64,000 bases of DNA from Saksenaea vasiformis B4078 (GCA_000697055.1 JNDT01001358.1:1-64000); one strand, 5' to 3'; shown: positions 35,233 through 47,261, counted from the stretch's first letter. The notes: generated by a model not told the origin, from the letters alone. Numbers and translations: made by a program.

Positions 35233-36384
35233 CTACGCAAAGTACCTAAAGTACGTTTCAGATATTACACAGAAATGGCAGAGAAGATGAATATTACCTT
35301 GGCTAAGCGGCATTCTTGATGCATTATGTGTCTGTCTCGCGTCCTGCGTGCGTTTTTTATGTGATGTTCGAATGACAACCACTGGTACCGTCGATTTGTC
35401 CATCAGAAAGGTTGACACAGATCTCCTCAGAAGCCTAATGGTCGTCAGTCTTTTAACCAATCATACTGGATTCCCGTCTGTTTGTTACCCTCGCATTTTG
35501 CATCTCGTTGTTTGGCCACCACAAATGACCGTTGTCAGATTAAGTTTCTGAATCTAAGAGAAAGCTTTAGTCCACCCTTGCTTACAATTCTTTCACTTTA
35601 CCAGCTCATACAACTTGTGTTTAACATTGCCCCGTATAACATGTACGGTTATGCGGATACTTGACAAATGTTTTCCATGTACCCTGTTCGCAACATGCTC
35701 TGTTAATGCATTTAACATCGTCTCGACCTTAAAAAAGAACAATGCGTTACAAACAAATCGATAAACAAGGGGGCAAGCGTGAGGGGACGTACGCACACCT
35801 ATGACCTTAAGTTTACGTTGTTGCGGTGATCGCCATTGCTTCATTGCTTGGCTGGTTTTACGATCGACTACCATGGCAACATGCAATTCATCGCCATTCC
35901 GCACCAATGTCCGTAGAGCCCATTCCATGGCTTCCAAACTTGGTTCCCGAAGGTCACAGGCAATAAGATATGCACGCGACCGATGTCTGGATAGGAATTG
36001 CTCTGAAGTCTCGACCCCGTATGTCCACATGGTGGTAATGCGATCGTGAAGGGCACGGAACAGTCTAGGTGAAGATACTAGCTGTTCCCTTTCATTGGAT
36101 GAACTGCCAGGTGACGGATCCGAACGCCAATAATGGTACCTCACCGAATCGGATACCGTCGTGTTTACCACATTCCATGCTGTGTTTTCCAAAACAGACG
36201 ACGTCGTATCACTGATATCATCTTGGTCCCCCTCTTGCAGACGATCTTGTACAGTGAGCAAATGATTCAACAAAGCGTCTTCTTGTGTTTGCTCCAATGG
36301 CCCAGGTTCGTTATTCCACGGGTGCCATGGTTCTTGCTGTACAACAGACTTATCCGTGGTCTGTGGGTAAACCCTATCGACCAT
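35233..36384 (-). CDS. Universal stress protein (UspA-fold) family protein
   Basis: Three exons (36384-35602, 35553-35489, 35434-35233) sum to 1050 nt, 349 aa. Residues 1-125 are an unstructured, acidic leader. The Usp fold follows: RAYLIACDLREPSLEAMEWAL, RNGDELHVAMVV, then SIRITVHVIRGNVKH, a LNLTTVICGGQ strand, and RSVSTFLMDKSTVPVVVIR, the nucleotide-side C-terminal element. In many family members that loop binds ATP (known); here the G-2x-G-9x-G pattern is not obvious. A segment of about 26 codons near 35735-35815 reads like an in-frame retained intron with poor splice sites. A decayed duplicate lies just downstream (33370-34360). Confidence 0.8.
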
Positions 36385-36719
36385 GCGTGCGGACGAGCAA
36401 AAAAAAAAAAAAAAAAAGAAGGCGTAAAATAAGAAGGGAATGGATAGTGATGAGCACCCGCAAACGAGAAAGAGGGAAAAGGAGCAGATAATGACAGCAT
36501 GATGTTGCTGGTGTTCTTATCTGCTGCCTGCATAGAAAAGAGTGCGCTTTTCTTCTTCTCATTATCTCACTTGCATCAACATTTGGGTGGACATGTCAGA
36601 GGATTTCAACTTTTAAGAAAAAAAATCGACATTTTCATATTTACATTCATTACAGGTGTGCATGTTGTTTGTTTTTGTTTTGTGTGTAATGGAGTAAAGG
36701 GGATTGGGGCGGGAGTGAT
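36385..36719. other. Intergenic, with poly-A tract
   Basis: A run of about 19 A lies at 36399-36417, right upstream of the stress-protein ATG. The rest is the 3' flank of the kinase; no gene. Confidence 0.6.
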
Positions 36720-38481
36720 CTACCAGGTATCATCGTCTTCATCATCTGTTAAATAACTGCTTCGTCGATAACTTGCTTCTCGAACATAACTAAATCCTCG
36801 GAAAATCGATTGATTAGATGGACTAAGGGATGTCTCTTTCCGGGATAAGAAGGAAGCTGCTTGTGAATCAATAGAATCGAACGTTCGTGCAGTTGATGTG
36901 GTGTTCTTCTTGGCTGGAATTCCGATTGGTCGCGGTCCATGTGGTTTATCATTCGCCGAGATGCATGGTATATAAGGAGCCCGCACGCGCTTCTCGGCAA
37001 CCATAGACCATTGTACATTTTTGAACCACGGATGAGCCTTCACTTCGCTGGCACCGCTTTTTCCTAATCGCTTCTCCGGGTCGCGCTGTAACAGTTTGGT
37101 TATGAGATCTTTGCAGTCGTCTGATAAACCTCGTGAGGCTGGAAATCTGATGGGTGCTTGGCAAATGCGAGAATAGAGTGTATCAAGTTGGACTGAATGA
37201 AAAGGTGGGTTCCCAGTAAGCATCTCGTACATGAGAATGCCAAGACTCCACCAGTCGACCATGGCTGTGTAGGAGGGGTGCAGAATGATCTCGGGAGCTA
37301 AATATTCGGATGTCCCACAGAACGTCGTCGCTTTCTTTTCATCTTTTAACTCTTTTGAAAGACCAAAATCAGTCAAAGCGACATGGCCATCCGCATCGAG
37401 AAGAATATTTTCGGGTTTCAGGTCGCGATAGACGACATCGTGTGCATGAATAGCTTCCAGTGCGCATACGATCTCGGCGAGATAAAATCGTGCGTGTGAC
37501 TCGTCGAGATGGCGTTGCTGCTGCAGATAGGAGAACATCTCACCGCCAGGAATATAGTCCATGACTAAGAACAGATAATCGGCGGTTTGGAAACTGAATT
37601 TTAATGAGACGACGTAAGGATGTTTAAACGTGCGTATCAAAACGTTGCGCTCTGTCAGTGTGTGATCGACTTCATTCTGAGCAATCAATGCGCGCTTGGA
37701 AAGAACTTTCATGGCGTAGGTTCGATTGGTATCGCGTTTTACGACTTGATAAACTTTGCCAAAAGAACCGTGTCCTAGCAGTCGAACGATCCGAAACGCT
37801 TCAGGTGTCAGCTTAGCTGTAGATTCCAACGTCAGGGTGGCTTGCACTCGAATCTCACCGGCAGCTTCTTTGCCACCATCATGAGCTTCCAGTTTGAGCC
37901 ACATGTCAACTGTCTTTTTCGCAACTAACGTTGGCTTCACTGTCACCATGCCTAGACAGCGTTCGTCGCCATTCGGGAGCCGATTGCCACGATCATAGAC
38001 AAACACTTGGTACTCGATATGATCACCGGTAACATCACTATAAAAAAGTTTTCTTAATAAATGAAGCATGGGGTAACATGATAGCACACGCTTACAATGT
38101 TGCATTGTACTGCCATTTTGGACAGCTGGCTTTGATAGAAAGTTCGAAAGGATCAGTAGACGGGTCTGTCCGGATACTTGGTGTTGACGTGACGGCACCT
38201 TCGCAGGCGATGAGGCAATAGATATCGGCTTTTGTTGGATTGGCGACAGACAGGTTACGGCCCTCAACCAAATGAAGTCCCAATGTACCATTTGATGATG
38301 TATTAGAAGATGTGGATTTTGTACCAGTCAGAACATGGGTAAGGGAAGCTAGAGATAACGACGATCGGGCGTAGCGAAGTGCTTCTGTCAAGTGAGTCAG
38401 CCTCTCATTTAGACTGGTAGATGATAATATAGGTGCACTGTGCACTAAGTTTTTAATAAGTGAATCGGTATAATCAGCCAT
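36720..38481 (-). CDS. AGC protein kinase with N-terminal C2 domain, Sch9-like
   Basis: Two exons (38481-38096, 38037-36720), 1704 nt, 567 aa. Residues about 65-175 form a C2 domain (GTLGLHLVEGRNL, KWQYNATFDVTG, YQVFVYDRGN). The kinase domain (about 215-470) has GHGSFGKVY, YAMKVL (Lys), YRDLKPENILLD, DFGLSKEL, T-loop TTFCGTSEYLAPE, and VDWWSLGILMYEM. An AGC tail follows with hydrophobic motif FRGFSYV near residue 545. C2 plus AGC kinase is the layout of fungal Sch9/Sck, effectors of TORC1 and nutrient signalling (known); orthology is inferred from layout. The ATG at 38481 (MADYTD) is preferred over the in-frame one at 38508. All catalytic residues are present. Confidence 0.92.
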
Positions 38482-40379
38482 GAAGAAATGGGAAAGAAGA
38501 AGAGGCAATTAAGGGACGGTCCATGGAATTCTTTTTTTTTTATTCTTTGATCCTTGGATGGGGTCCCCCAACAGATCGAAAGAAATCATTGCCTTTTAAA
38601 GAAGGCCAGTCGCCCCACAACGATTTCTTTTTTTGAGACCCAGAAGGCTTCCAGTCACCCGGAATGCAACTGCGATTGAAAAAAAAAGATACTGGGTTCT
38701 ATACTTTGCCCATAATGAACATCAAGTAGGATAAAAACTTGTACACTACACCCCGACAAGAGTAAAACAAAGTAAAGTTGCATATTAAACCTCCTAGACA
38801 TGGTCCATATTGAGCAGTTGAATGGTAAAACTATTTACCCCTCTTATCTGCATGATCAGTCCGTTATGTCTTGGACCGTGTTATCAATCAACGAATGGTT
38901 CCATCACGACATACACAATTAATGACTTCTTGTTGTCATGAAACATGTGGCAATTCACGATTAGCTGCATTCTGTTCAATTACTATTGACAACCTAACTT
39001 CAGGATTTACGGATATACGTTAATACTCAACGTGACATTGTTCTATTCATGTATCCTCATCCAGTAATCCCTAAACTTTTTTATTTTTACATCATTGCTT
39101 TTTTACTTAATTCGGTCAATTGCCTAACTATCAAAGTGAAGAAGTCGGAGTACAATTAAAAAAAAAAGATCCAAATGGGTGCTTTCTAATGATAGCGGCC
39201 TCTAGAAACTGATGATCCTGCACTATTTAGCTTATGAAACTACGCAGTCCACATCCCAAATAAACACTACTTCTCCATTCTATCTTTCATAGCGACTGAA
39301 AAGACATCATTAGAGGTTTTATCGGGAACATGAGGATGGATCACTGTAGCTAGTATACCGTGTTTTGTAAAGGTCTCTCTGCTGCATCGATTGGCATGTT
39401 GGACAAACATGGCGTGGCGTGGCGTGGCGTTTCAACTGATACATCTAATTTAGTGAACGTTTAGGCGGCTTCACTGACACGAGGGTCCAGGGGCAAAAAA
39501 GAAAAATACATGTACAATACTTGTCTCGGGAAAATAAGGGACGATAAAACAGATTGATTAGGTGACAATGCCATAGGGAGCGTCATGCCACATCCGTAGG
39601 GATTTTGTCATTGCTCAGAACTCCAAAGAAAGTAAATAGTGACAATCTCGGAAAGCCAAAACTACAGTATTTCAAGAAAAGAAAGGAAGAAGTCAGCATG
39701 AAGCTAATAATACAATGAAAGGAACGTCCGAATGAAGCCCTAATGTCACACTTGGTGATGTACGGAATCCGTAGGCTTTACTCATAAATAGTAACCCGAG
39801 AATATCATTATCTTGCGGTCGTTAACCTGACACTTTCCCAAACGTAACCTCCGCTATGCTGGGCTGCGTCACATCCAAATTTTCAAGCATGAACTCCTAC
39901 CTGTCAACCGACTGTGAATTGTACCACTGAAGTTTCCATTTTCCACGATCTGATTTAGTGCACATCACCGAGTCAGCAAACGAATCCTAACACCTTCGCT
40001 TATGTCCAATCCGTGTTTTTTTGTTATCTTACCTTAAAACTGGGAGAAACGTATAGGGAGAGTCGTGCATTTTCCCATACTAAAAGATCTCCGAGCCTTG
40101 ACTGCTGCGACGCATCGTGGGTGCCATGGATCGCCCTCTCTTTGTTTGATAGAAGTTGCTCATCGTATAGAGGTAAAACATGTTTCGTTGAGCAATTTTT
40201 TTTCTAGGTTGTATCCAAGGATTTACGAAATTACTGGATTTTTCTCATGACTTTGCGTCTATTGGAAGATATTTGACGTTACTTCCCAGATAAACTCTGC
40301 GTCTTGGAGCACGTATTTTTACGTTCATACGATGCTATGATCTGCGTATCATACTCTTCCATGTTACGTTTCTGTCACA
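38482..40379. other. 1.9 kb intergenic, no gene recognised
   Basis: Only short frames. A four-fold GTGGC mini-repeat lies near 39410-39431. Confidence 0.5.
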
Positions 40380-40720
40380 GATAGCTTCCCATTATCTAAC
40401 GCAAAAGATATGTCAGAGACAGGGTTTCATTGTCTCGTGGAAAGGGCATGTTAAAGATAGGGCTCGATTATCCCGTATTAAACATAGGATTCTTTGTCTC
40501 ATGCAGAAGACGTGTCTGTTATTGCCTTATCATCTCATGCAAAAGGTGTGTGAAAGGTATGGTGTTTTGATTTCAGGCAGAAAGCGTGGCGGTGATAGGG
40601 TACCATCGATTCATGCAAATGGACGTACCAGTGATTGAATTCTTTTGACTCATACAAACGGTGTCTCATGCGGAAGTCGTGTTGAAGATAGATTCCTTTT
40701 CTCTCACACAAAAAGAATGT
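40380..40720 (+). repeat. Degenerate ~38 bp minisatellite
   Basis: Blocks such as TCTCATGCAGAAG, TCTCATGCAAAAG, TTTCAGGCAGAAAG, ATTCATGCAAATG and TCTCATGCGGAAG recur at about 35-40 bp spacing, linked by GTGATAGGG-like segments. At least seven decayed units run directly into the dispersed repeat at 40725. Confidence 0.65.
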
Positions 40721-40724
40721 CTCA

Positions 40725-41275
40725 GATAGCGGAAAGCGATGCATATTTAAAGGGACCACTTCTTTTTCCTTTTTTCTTCTTCTTCTTTGGCTCTGTTGGT
40801 ACAAACATCCCCGGTACGGATGTCAACTTTTTATCACATATGGAGGATCACTCATTTCTCTGTATGTCGTTTAGGCTACATGACCGCTGTCCCGAACCGT
40901 CTTGGCCGTGTTGGTGCTTTATGCCCACGCTCAAAGTACATAAACGTCGTCGCACATCCAGAGTCGCTCATCTCCCGTGATAAATTGCCAGACAATGTAT
41001 CGCTTCAAGTCCTCTGGACGCCATCCAAAAGTGGTGGGATTACCTCGTCGGGTTAAGTGAAAAGGCATCCAAGCATCATTTCATTTACTAACCATGAATT
41101 ATTTTTTATGCTGCTGGAATAAATTTTGCGCCCGCTGAAGACCAAGCTCATGTACGTTGATTAATCTTCGGTGTACTGATGGCCGCATATTCGATTCTTC
41201 TTCAGCGCAAACTTGGCTCTCCAGAGACGCAAGATTTATTTAGTGTAGCGTAAAAGATAATTCAATAAAGAGTAT
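40725..41275 (+). repeat. Dispersed ~500 bp repeat, copy 3 (no Fanzor ORF)
   Basis: Collinear with copies 1 and 2: CGGAAAGCG, TATTTAAAGGG, pyrimidine run, CTTTGGCTCTGTT, CATCCCCGGTACG, CATTTACTAACCATGAA near 41085, AGCGCAAACTTGGCTCT near 41200, ATTTATTTAG and GTAGCGTAAAA. It ends about 45 bp before the 3' end of the Sof1 gene and may serve in its 3' UTR. Confidence 0.75.
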
Positions 41276-41318
41276 TATACAGAAAGTTGTTGTGTGATAC
41301 AAAAGTATGCGAGTGAGG

Positions 41319-42926
41319 TTATTTGGCAACACCAACGACTGCCTTCTCGCGTTCCGGGACTCTCCTTTCCCGATCTTCTTCCTTGCGACTGTTGCGCATT
41401 TTTTCTTCCTTTCGCTTCCGGGATGCCAGCATAGTTTTCTTGAGTTTGTCCGCCCGCTTGATATCCACTGGAACATGTCGATGCTTGTCGATTTTTCGGA
41501 TCTCGTCCATGTGACTGAAACGTTCCTTGAGTTTGGAGGCATATTCCAAATGATTCTTCTCACGCCAATCTTTGACTCCCATTCTCTCTGATGCGTTGGC
41601 CCTCCACAGACGAATGTTACCATCGTCCGAACCAGAAAGTACATATTTGCTGTCCATGCTGAACTGCACACAGAATACTCTACAATGAAATCATCAGCGC
41701 GACCCTTCTTCCTCAATTTTTTTTTTTTTTACCTCTGCATTCGTTTTGTGTGGTACACATCTCGGCTGTGGCCACTACGGGCATTGAAAATACGGAGCGA
41801 TCGATCATATGATCCGGTAACAATATCTTGGCCTGTGGGTGAGTAGTCCACATCCATCCTAAACCATTCAATATCAGTTAATCGGCTGTCTAGCGGACAC
41901 GACTTTATCTCAAACTTACAAAGCGGATACGTGGTCTTTCAATACATTTTGGGCTGAATTCATTTTTCGCATATCGAATGTATACGCGTTATGATCTTCG
42001 TTAGCTGCTGTAAAGATATAAGCTTCGATAGGATTCCATGCAAGAGCATTTGTTCGCATCTGAAGAAAAATATCAGTTCACATATTCCTCCTCTTCCCTT
42101 GTACTTACAGCCAACACAAGTTTAGATAGCGGCTTGTTCGTCCTCAAATCGTACAGAACAATTGTACGATCACTGCCACAACTAGCAAGAATGTTCGTCT
42201 CAACTTGATTGAACTTGACTGTCTGGTAAGAGTCTGCGCCCCATTCGAACTCATGAATAGGTTCCGATCGCGACTCGTCCCAAACATCCACAGTGGAACC
42301 AGCAGTGGCAAACAGAGCGTCGCTGCGATGATGTGACAAACCGTTGAAAGCATGTTTGCCCAGGTATGTCTGTACTGGATCGGTACCTTCACTAGCATTC
42401 CAGATTTTAACCGTCTTATCTGTCGAACAACTCAAGAATTGACCGTGGCTGTGGCCTGCACAAACGCCTTTAACAATATTTTGATGTCCTCGCGTATGCC
42501 ATGTCGTCTTCTGTTCCGAAAGGTCCCAGATACGGATCTCTAAGAGAAGAAAGTAAAGTTAAAAGGGGAGTTGCATAGCTTAAACGCCATGTTCATTACC
42601 TCCGTCACCACTACCCGAGATCATGGAGGTGAGTCGATGCGGATGCTTCACCATGCTATAAACGCCATCAATGTGGCCGCTCAGAGCACCAACAAATGGT
42701 TTGGCAAACATGCGTTCCAATTTAACCGTGTTGAGTGCACGGACATATTCTCGTCCCTGTTCGAAAGGATGCACTGACGGGTCAAGGTTGCGTTGTACTT
42801 TGTGGATATCTTGGGATCTTTCACGGACGTAATCCGACGACGATCGTGACAATGCTTTGACTTTCTACATATAATCACTAGCGTGTTAAAAAAAAGAGAG
42901 AGATCTCGACCGTGCCTGCCTACCAT
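41319..42926 (-). CDS. SOF1: Sof1/DCAF13 WD40 protein (U3 snoRNP, 18S rRNA processing)
   Basis: Six exons (42926-42924, 42864-42600, 42539-42109, 42059-41920, 41858-41733, 41679-41319) total 1326 nt, 441 aa. The first exon carries only the ATG; the next begins KVKALSRSSSDYVRE, the family's usual start, which fixes the choice. WD40 repeats follow (ISGSGDGEIRIWDL, CSTDKTVKIWNA, ASCGSDRTIVLYDLR, TGSYDRSIRIFNA, SGSDDGNIRLWRA) and then the Sof1-specific C-terminal block ERFSHMDEIRKIDKHRHVP and an Arg/Lys-rich tail. The protein acts in the nucleolar small-subunit processome (known). A ~90 bp sequence in its upstream region resembles one before the Cak1-like gene at 59602. Confidence 0.94.
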
Positions 42927-43011
42927 GTGTACTGCGATCAATGAAGAAAGGATTTGCTTCTGGAATAGCACGAAGTCACAATGTCCATGATGGGCAACTT
43001 TTTTTTTTGTC

Positions 43012-43101
43012 CACGTGGCTTGTGGGGACCCTGTCGCGCACAACATTAGGAGCACGTAACATTACCTGGAGATACTCAGTTTTTATAGAATACAACATAG
43101 A
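43012..43101 (-). repeat. Upstream sequence shared with the Cak1-like gene
   Basis: On the plus strand CCACGTGGCTTG then GGGGACCCTGTCGCGCAC, and later GATACTCAGTTTTTATA and CATAG, parallels CCACGTAACTTA, GGGGACCCTGTGGCGCAC, CAATCTTCAGTTTTACATA and CATAG at 59602-59706. Both lie within about 90 bp upstream of minus-strand genes. Confidence 0.6.
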
Positions 43102-43359
43102 ATCGAACGAAAAAAAAAAACGCTTTGATACATGAATAACCTGCAGAGAAAGCATGAAACATTGAAAGACCAAAGAACACAATAAAGAGGTATTCCAAAA
43201 CCATTACACTGACTACCTAGCACTACCTATGGCAAGAAGGTAAATTGTATTTCGTATACGGCATTATCAGAATGTAAGCAGAACATTAGTTAGCATATAC
43301 GCTATTCTGCAATAAACGTAGAGTACTTTTTAAACGATAGCTTAACAGCTGCCACTTAG

Positions 43360-43460
43360 TAGGTCGTTGTTGTGACTCAGCCTGCGACAGAGCCGGAAGT
43401 TAAGCGGGCGGCTGTGAGCCATGTACTGGTCCCGATCAATGTTACCGGGACGCTTATAAA
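43360..43460 (+). other. Structured sequence with weak 5S rRNA resemblance
   Basis: Contains GGAAGTTAAGC, a 5S-like internal motif, then GTACTGG and a perfect GTCCCG/CGGGAC hairpin (about 43428-43452), preceded by an ACAG-AGCCG / CGGCTGT hairpin around the GTTAAGC loop. The rest does not match 5S rRNA well; at best a degenerate or 5S-derived copy. Confidence 0.25.
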
Positions 43461-43602
43461 TATAACATTTTCTTTTTGTTTTAAGGCAGTAGTTGTACTT
43501 ATTCTATACGAAATTCTATTCAAGTCATTTTTCTCTGTGTATTCCACCTGGGAAACAAGGAAAAATGTATTTTCAAACAATAAACAACATGTTTTTAGTT
43601 TA

Positions 43603-46141
43603 CTATGCTCCCCGAAAACCATATCCACTAGGATTCCCGGATTCATATGTCCCGCGTAAGGTACTTGCATTCGATGAAGGCTCAACCATACCCGATGGTG
43701 AGAAAGACTGCACGTTTGATGCCGAGGTATACGGTTTGACGTGTGATGCCGGTAGCTGATGTTGTTGCGGGGGCGGAGGAAGAGGCATAGGATACGGATG
43801 CGAGTAGGGATGTACCTGATGCGGGGAACTTGGATGCGAGTTAGGATGAGACGGATGGTGTGGATGTGGAAGGGGAAGCGGCATGGAAAGTGCTTGCTGA
43901 TGTGGATGGGATGAATGCTGGTGTTGATGGTGTGCCTGCACGGGCATCGACGAAATCTGGTGGTTCAAATAGTCGACAGGTACCGGTCCCGCGATACTGT
44001 AAGCTGTCGTAGCAGTATAAGGAATACCAGAGGAGGATGCCGCCATCTGCTGCACTTCATGTATCTTCTCGTGCTTTTTGAGCGATCGAGAATGATAATA
44101 CGCCTTGCCACAACCCTTTGCTGGGCAGATGTAAGGTCTCACGTTGGAATGTGTCTTGATATGCGTTGTAAGAGAATCTGGACGAGAAAATCGTTTGCCA
44201 CAATCTACACACAAAAACAAATGAGCCTCATGCTAAAGAACAAACGGCGGATTCTTACTTTCTTTTGGACACACGAACGGACGCTCGCCTGTATGCGTGC
44301 GTAGATGGTTATACATCTTATGACGTTTTGTGAATGGTTTCTGATTGCGTGGACATCCTTCCCACTCGCAACTGTACGTAGGCTACTCGCAATATCAGTA
44401 TTGCTGAACGAACAAGGTTTGTACCATTTACCTTTCCACTTCCCACGTGTGTATCACTGATATGAGTAATGAGCATTTTCAATTCGTTGAATTTTTCATT
44501 GCAATCTTTCCAGCGGCATTGCACTTGTTCTTTCGATTCCTCATTTTCTTCATGATGCTCACTCTCTAATTCATCTTCCTCTTCCTCGTCTTCCTCTTCT
44601 GCTTCATCGTTCTTTTCTTCTCCATCTGCTGCACCACTGCGGCTTTCTTGGGCATCGGATGGAGTGTTCGGACCATCTTCCTCATCTGCATTTGTGCTTG
44701 CTTCCGACCGCATTTCAGCCATCACCTCCTGGGTAATATCTGTCTGACGGTTCGATTGTTCCGTAACAGCCGCGTCCATTGGGCTCGTCTGCTGAGATCC
44801 TGTGCGCTTTTCTTGCTCCAGGACTACCAATCGCGCAATTAACTCTTCTTTTGACATACTTTCGTATTCAGCCACTGAAACACTCGTCGATTCTTTCTGA
44901 TCATCCGTTTGCTCGATTTTAACTTTGGCTTGATGTACTTCAAGTCCTAATTCAGCAGGCGTTGGTGGGGGAGGAAGTTCAATTTGAAGAGCCTGCTTGT
45001 GTTGTTCTTTAGCCATGCGTCGCATCATAAGCATGTGTTGATCATCAGAGAATTTTGGCGGTGTAATCACTGATTCTCTCGCTGCAGGAGTTGAAGCACT
45101 ACTTCCAAAGCTGATACGTCGTTCTTCCTCATTTTGCGGCATCACTATTGCAGAATGCGGTGCACCTTGACCGGACAAATTGTTGGTCTGAATATGTAAG
45201 TTGGACGGATAAGGGCTAGACAAAGTATGTCTTCGTGCTTTTCTTCGCGATTCATTGGCTGAATCGTCCTGTAAGGTACGTTTTGCAGCTGAAGTCTTAT
45301 TTTCGTTTCCATTGGTAATCATCATCAACTTCTCTACACTTGGTGTACATTGTTGCTGTTGCTGTTGTTGTTGTTGTTGTTGCTGCTGCTGCTGCTGTTC
45401 TTGTTGTTCTTGCTGGTGCTGCTGGATTAGAGCATTCTGTAATGTAGATGCTGGATCGTGCGGTAGCATGTGATGCGCATTTGTTTGTTGCAGCATCATA
45501 GCATTGGCGTGGGTATTAGTCATTTGCGGTAGAACTACATGAGCCGTCTCTTGTTTAACAAATGACATCGACACCATAGGATCCATGCTGCGTTGTTTCA
45601 TCATGGAAAAGATATTTTCTGAAGAAGGTTGTCCTACTGCTGTACCTTGCAAAATTCCGTCTAAGACATTCGATTCCTGTTGCTCTCCCACTGGATGATG
45701 AGACGCCGGGTGTTGGGAAGATGCTACAGCAGCAGCGGCAGCAGCTTGTGCTTGCTGTTGGATCATGGCAATTTGTTGGGCAGCCTGTTGAGCAGCTTGT
45801 TGAGCGGCAGCTTGTTGAGCGGCGGCTTGTTGAGCGGCGGCTTGTTGAACAGCAGCCTGTTGAGCGGCAGCTTGTTGAGCGGCAGCTTGTTGAACGGCAG
45901 CTTGCTGGGCTGCAGCTTGCTGGACGGCCATTTGTTGCGCCATTACTTGCTGTGCCGCTGCAGCGACTGCTTCACGTTGTGCGTCAATAACTTGCTGATC
46001 AACAGCATTCTGATGAATCGCACGCTGAGGAGGAGTATCTAGGCTAGCCTGCGAAGAAACTATCGGATTTTGTGGATGGCTTAATAATTGCTGCATCATA
46101 TGCTGCTGTTGCTGCTGCTGCTGCTGTTGCTGTTGCTGTTG

Positions 46142-46177
<36 letters not shown>

Positions 46178-47261
46178 ATGCTGTTGTTGTTGTTGTTGTT
46201 GTTGTAATTGGAGATGTTGTTGAATTTGGATTTGTTGCTGTTCACATTGCTGCATCTGCAATTGATGTTGTGTATGCTGCTCATGCTCATGTAGCTGTAT
46301 CAACTCCGGTTTGATTTGCTGTGAACCAATCTGTGCTTGCGCAAACGTGCAACTTTGTGAATTATCTGCCCTACAGATAGCCGGTTCCTGAGGTTGTTGT
46401 GGCAGTGGCTGTTCCTGTGATGGTTGTACCTGCTGCTGCTGTTGCTGCATTATCATATTAGAAATACCATCTGGTTGCTAGGTAAACAAGTAGCTAATTA
46501 GCAAATGTAAAACAAGAGAGAATAATGGTGCTTACATTCAATGCGTCCATGACAGTAGGACTATTTTGTGAATGATTCATTCCTGTTGTAGGAGTATGTG
46601 GCATGGTAAGTGATGGTTGGGTTTGTATGGCAGGATCCATGTGTTGCTGCGGTGACATTCCCGGAGAGCTTTGCTGTTCGGTCAACAAGGCCATATGTCC
46701 GAGATCAGTTTGTGGATGCGTACTGACGACACCATGAGTTAGACTTTGTGCTGGTACGGGAGGTATGTCTACAGGTGCGCTGTAAATCTGTTGCATTTGA
46801 CAATTCTGATCTTGATTTGCTCCAGTGACGCTTATCATCGCAAGCGACAGCTGCTGATCATAGGGTTGATTCAGCATAGCAGTCGGTTGCGGTTGCGGCT
46901 GTTGTTGTTCTGGTTCTTGCTTTATATTGCCTATCGGTTGTGACTGCGTTCGAGTCAAACCAGGAAGGTGTTGTTGTTGTCCTGGCGTCGTCGGTAATGG
47001 TGGCGTCACTGATGCAGTTGCTGAGTGGTCGGTCATGTTCATGGACATGTGTACCATGTGTTGTCTATCTTCATGTGCACTAACTGTGAACTGTTGATTT
47101 GCTGAAGTAGAAAAAGGGAAAGAAGCATCTGTAGGTGCCGCGGTAAGAGGAAGTTGTGCAGATGGTAGACTTTGAGGGACTTCAGTTTCGGTCACGCAAG
47201 GTAAATTTGGCGTTTCTGCATGGGAGTGAACGGTATGTATATCGGCTTGACGTGTATCCAT
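43603..47261 (-). CDS. Gln-rich C2H2 zinc-finger transcription factor
   Basis: Four exons (47261-46536, 46477-44432, 44382-44259, 44204-43603) total 3498 nt, 1165 aa. Residues 1 to about 640 are low complexity: long Gln runs, a [13 protein letters not shown] array and His/Pro segments. About residues 860-910 are acidic. C-terminal fingers: [57 protein letters not shown] and [23 protein letters not shown], spacing and TGERPF linker like GLI/ZIC-type fingers (known to bind GC-rich DNA). A Pro/His-rich tail follows. A nuclear transcription factor is likely; target genes unknown. The Gln tracts are mostly CAG/CAA and are read as Leu, Cys or Ala strings in other frames. Confidence 0.92.
45340..45425 (-). 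repeat. (CAG/CAA)n tract coding polyglutamine
   Basis: In-frame Gln run of about 25 residues inside the zinc-finger gene. Confidence 0.9.
45765..45935 (-). repeat. Tandem 15-18 bp array coding QQAAA units
   Basis: About ten near-identical copies of a CAACAAGCTGCC-like unit encode [14 protein letters not shown] repeats. In-frame length change would keep the gene open, so the array is likely polymorphic. Confidence 0.85.
46095..46210 (-). repeat. (CAG/CAA)n tract, longest polyglutamine
   Basis: An uninterrupted Gln run of over 30 residues with one His interruption in the N-terminal half of the zinc-finger protein. Confidence 0.9.

Noticed and set aside
39407..39431. Short GTGGC repeat as a possible CRISPR-like or regulatory array
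   Set aside because: Only about four units of 5 bp with no spacers; ordinary simple repeat.
45255..46314. Cys-, Leu-, Val- and Ala-rich + strand frames
   Set aside because: Shadow translations of CAG/CAA coding repeats in the zinc-finger gene.
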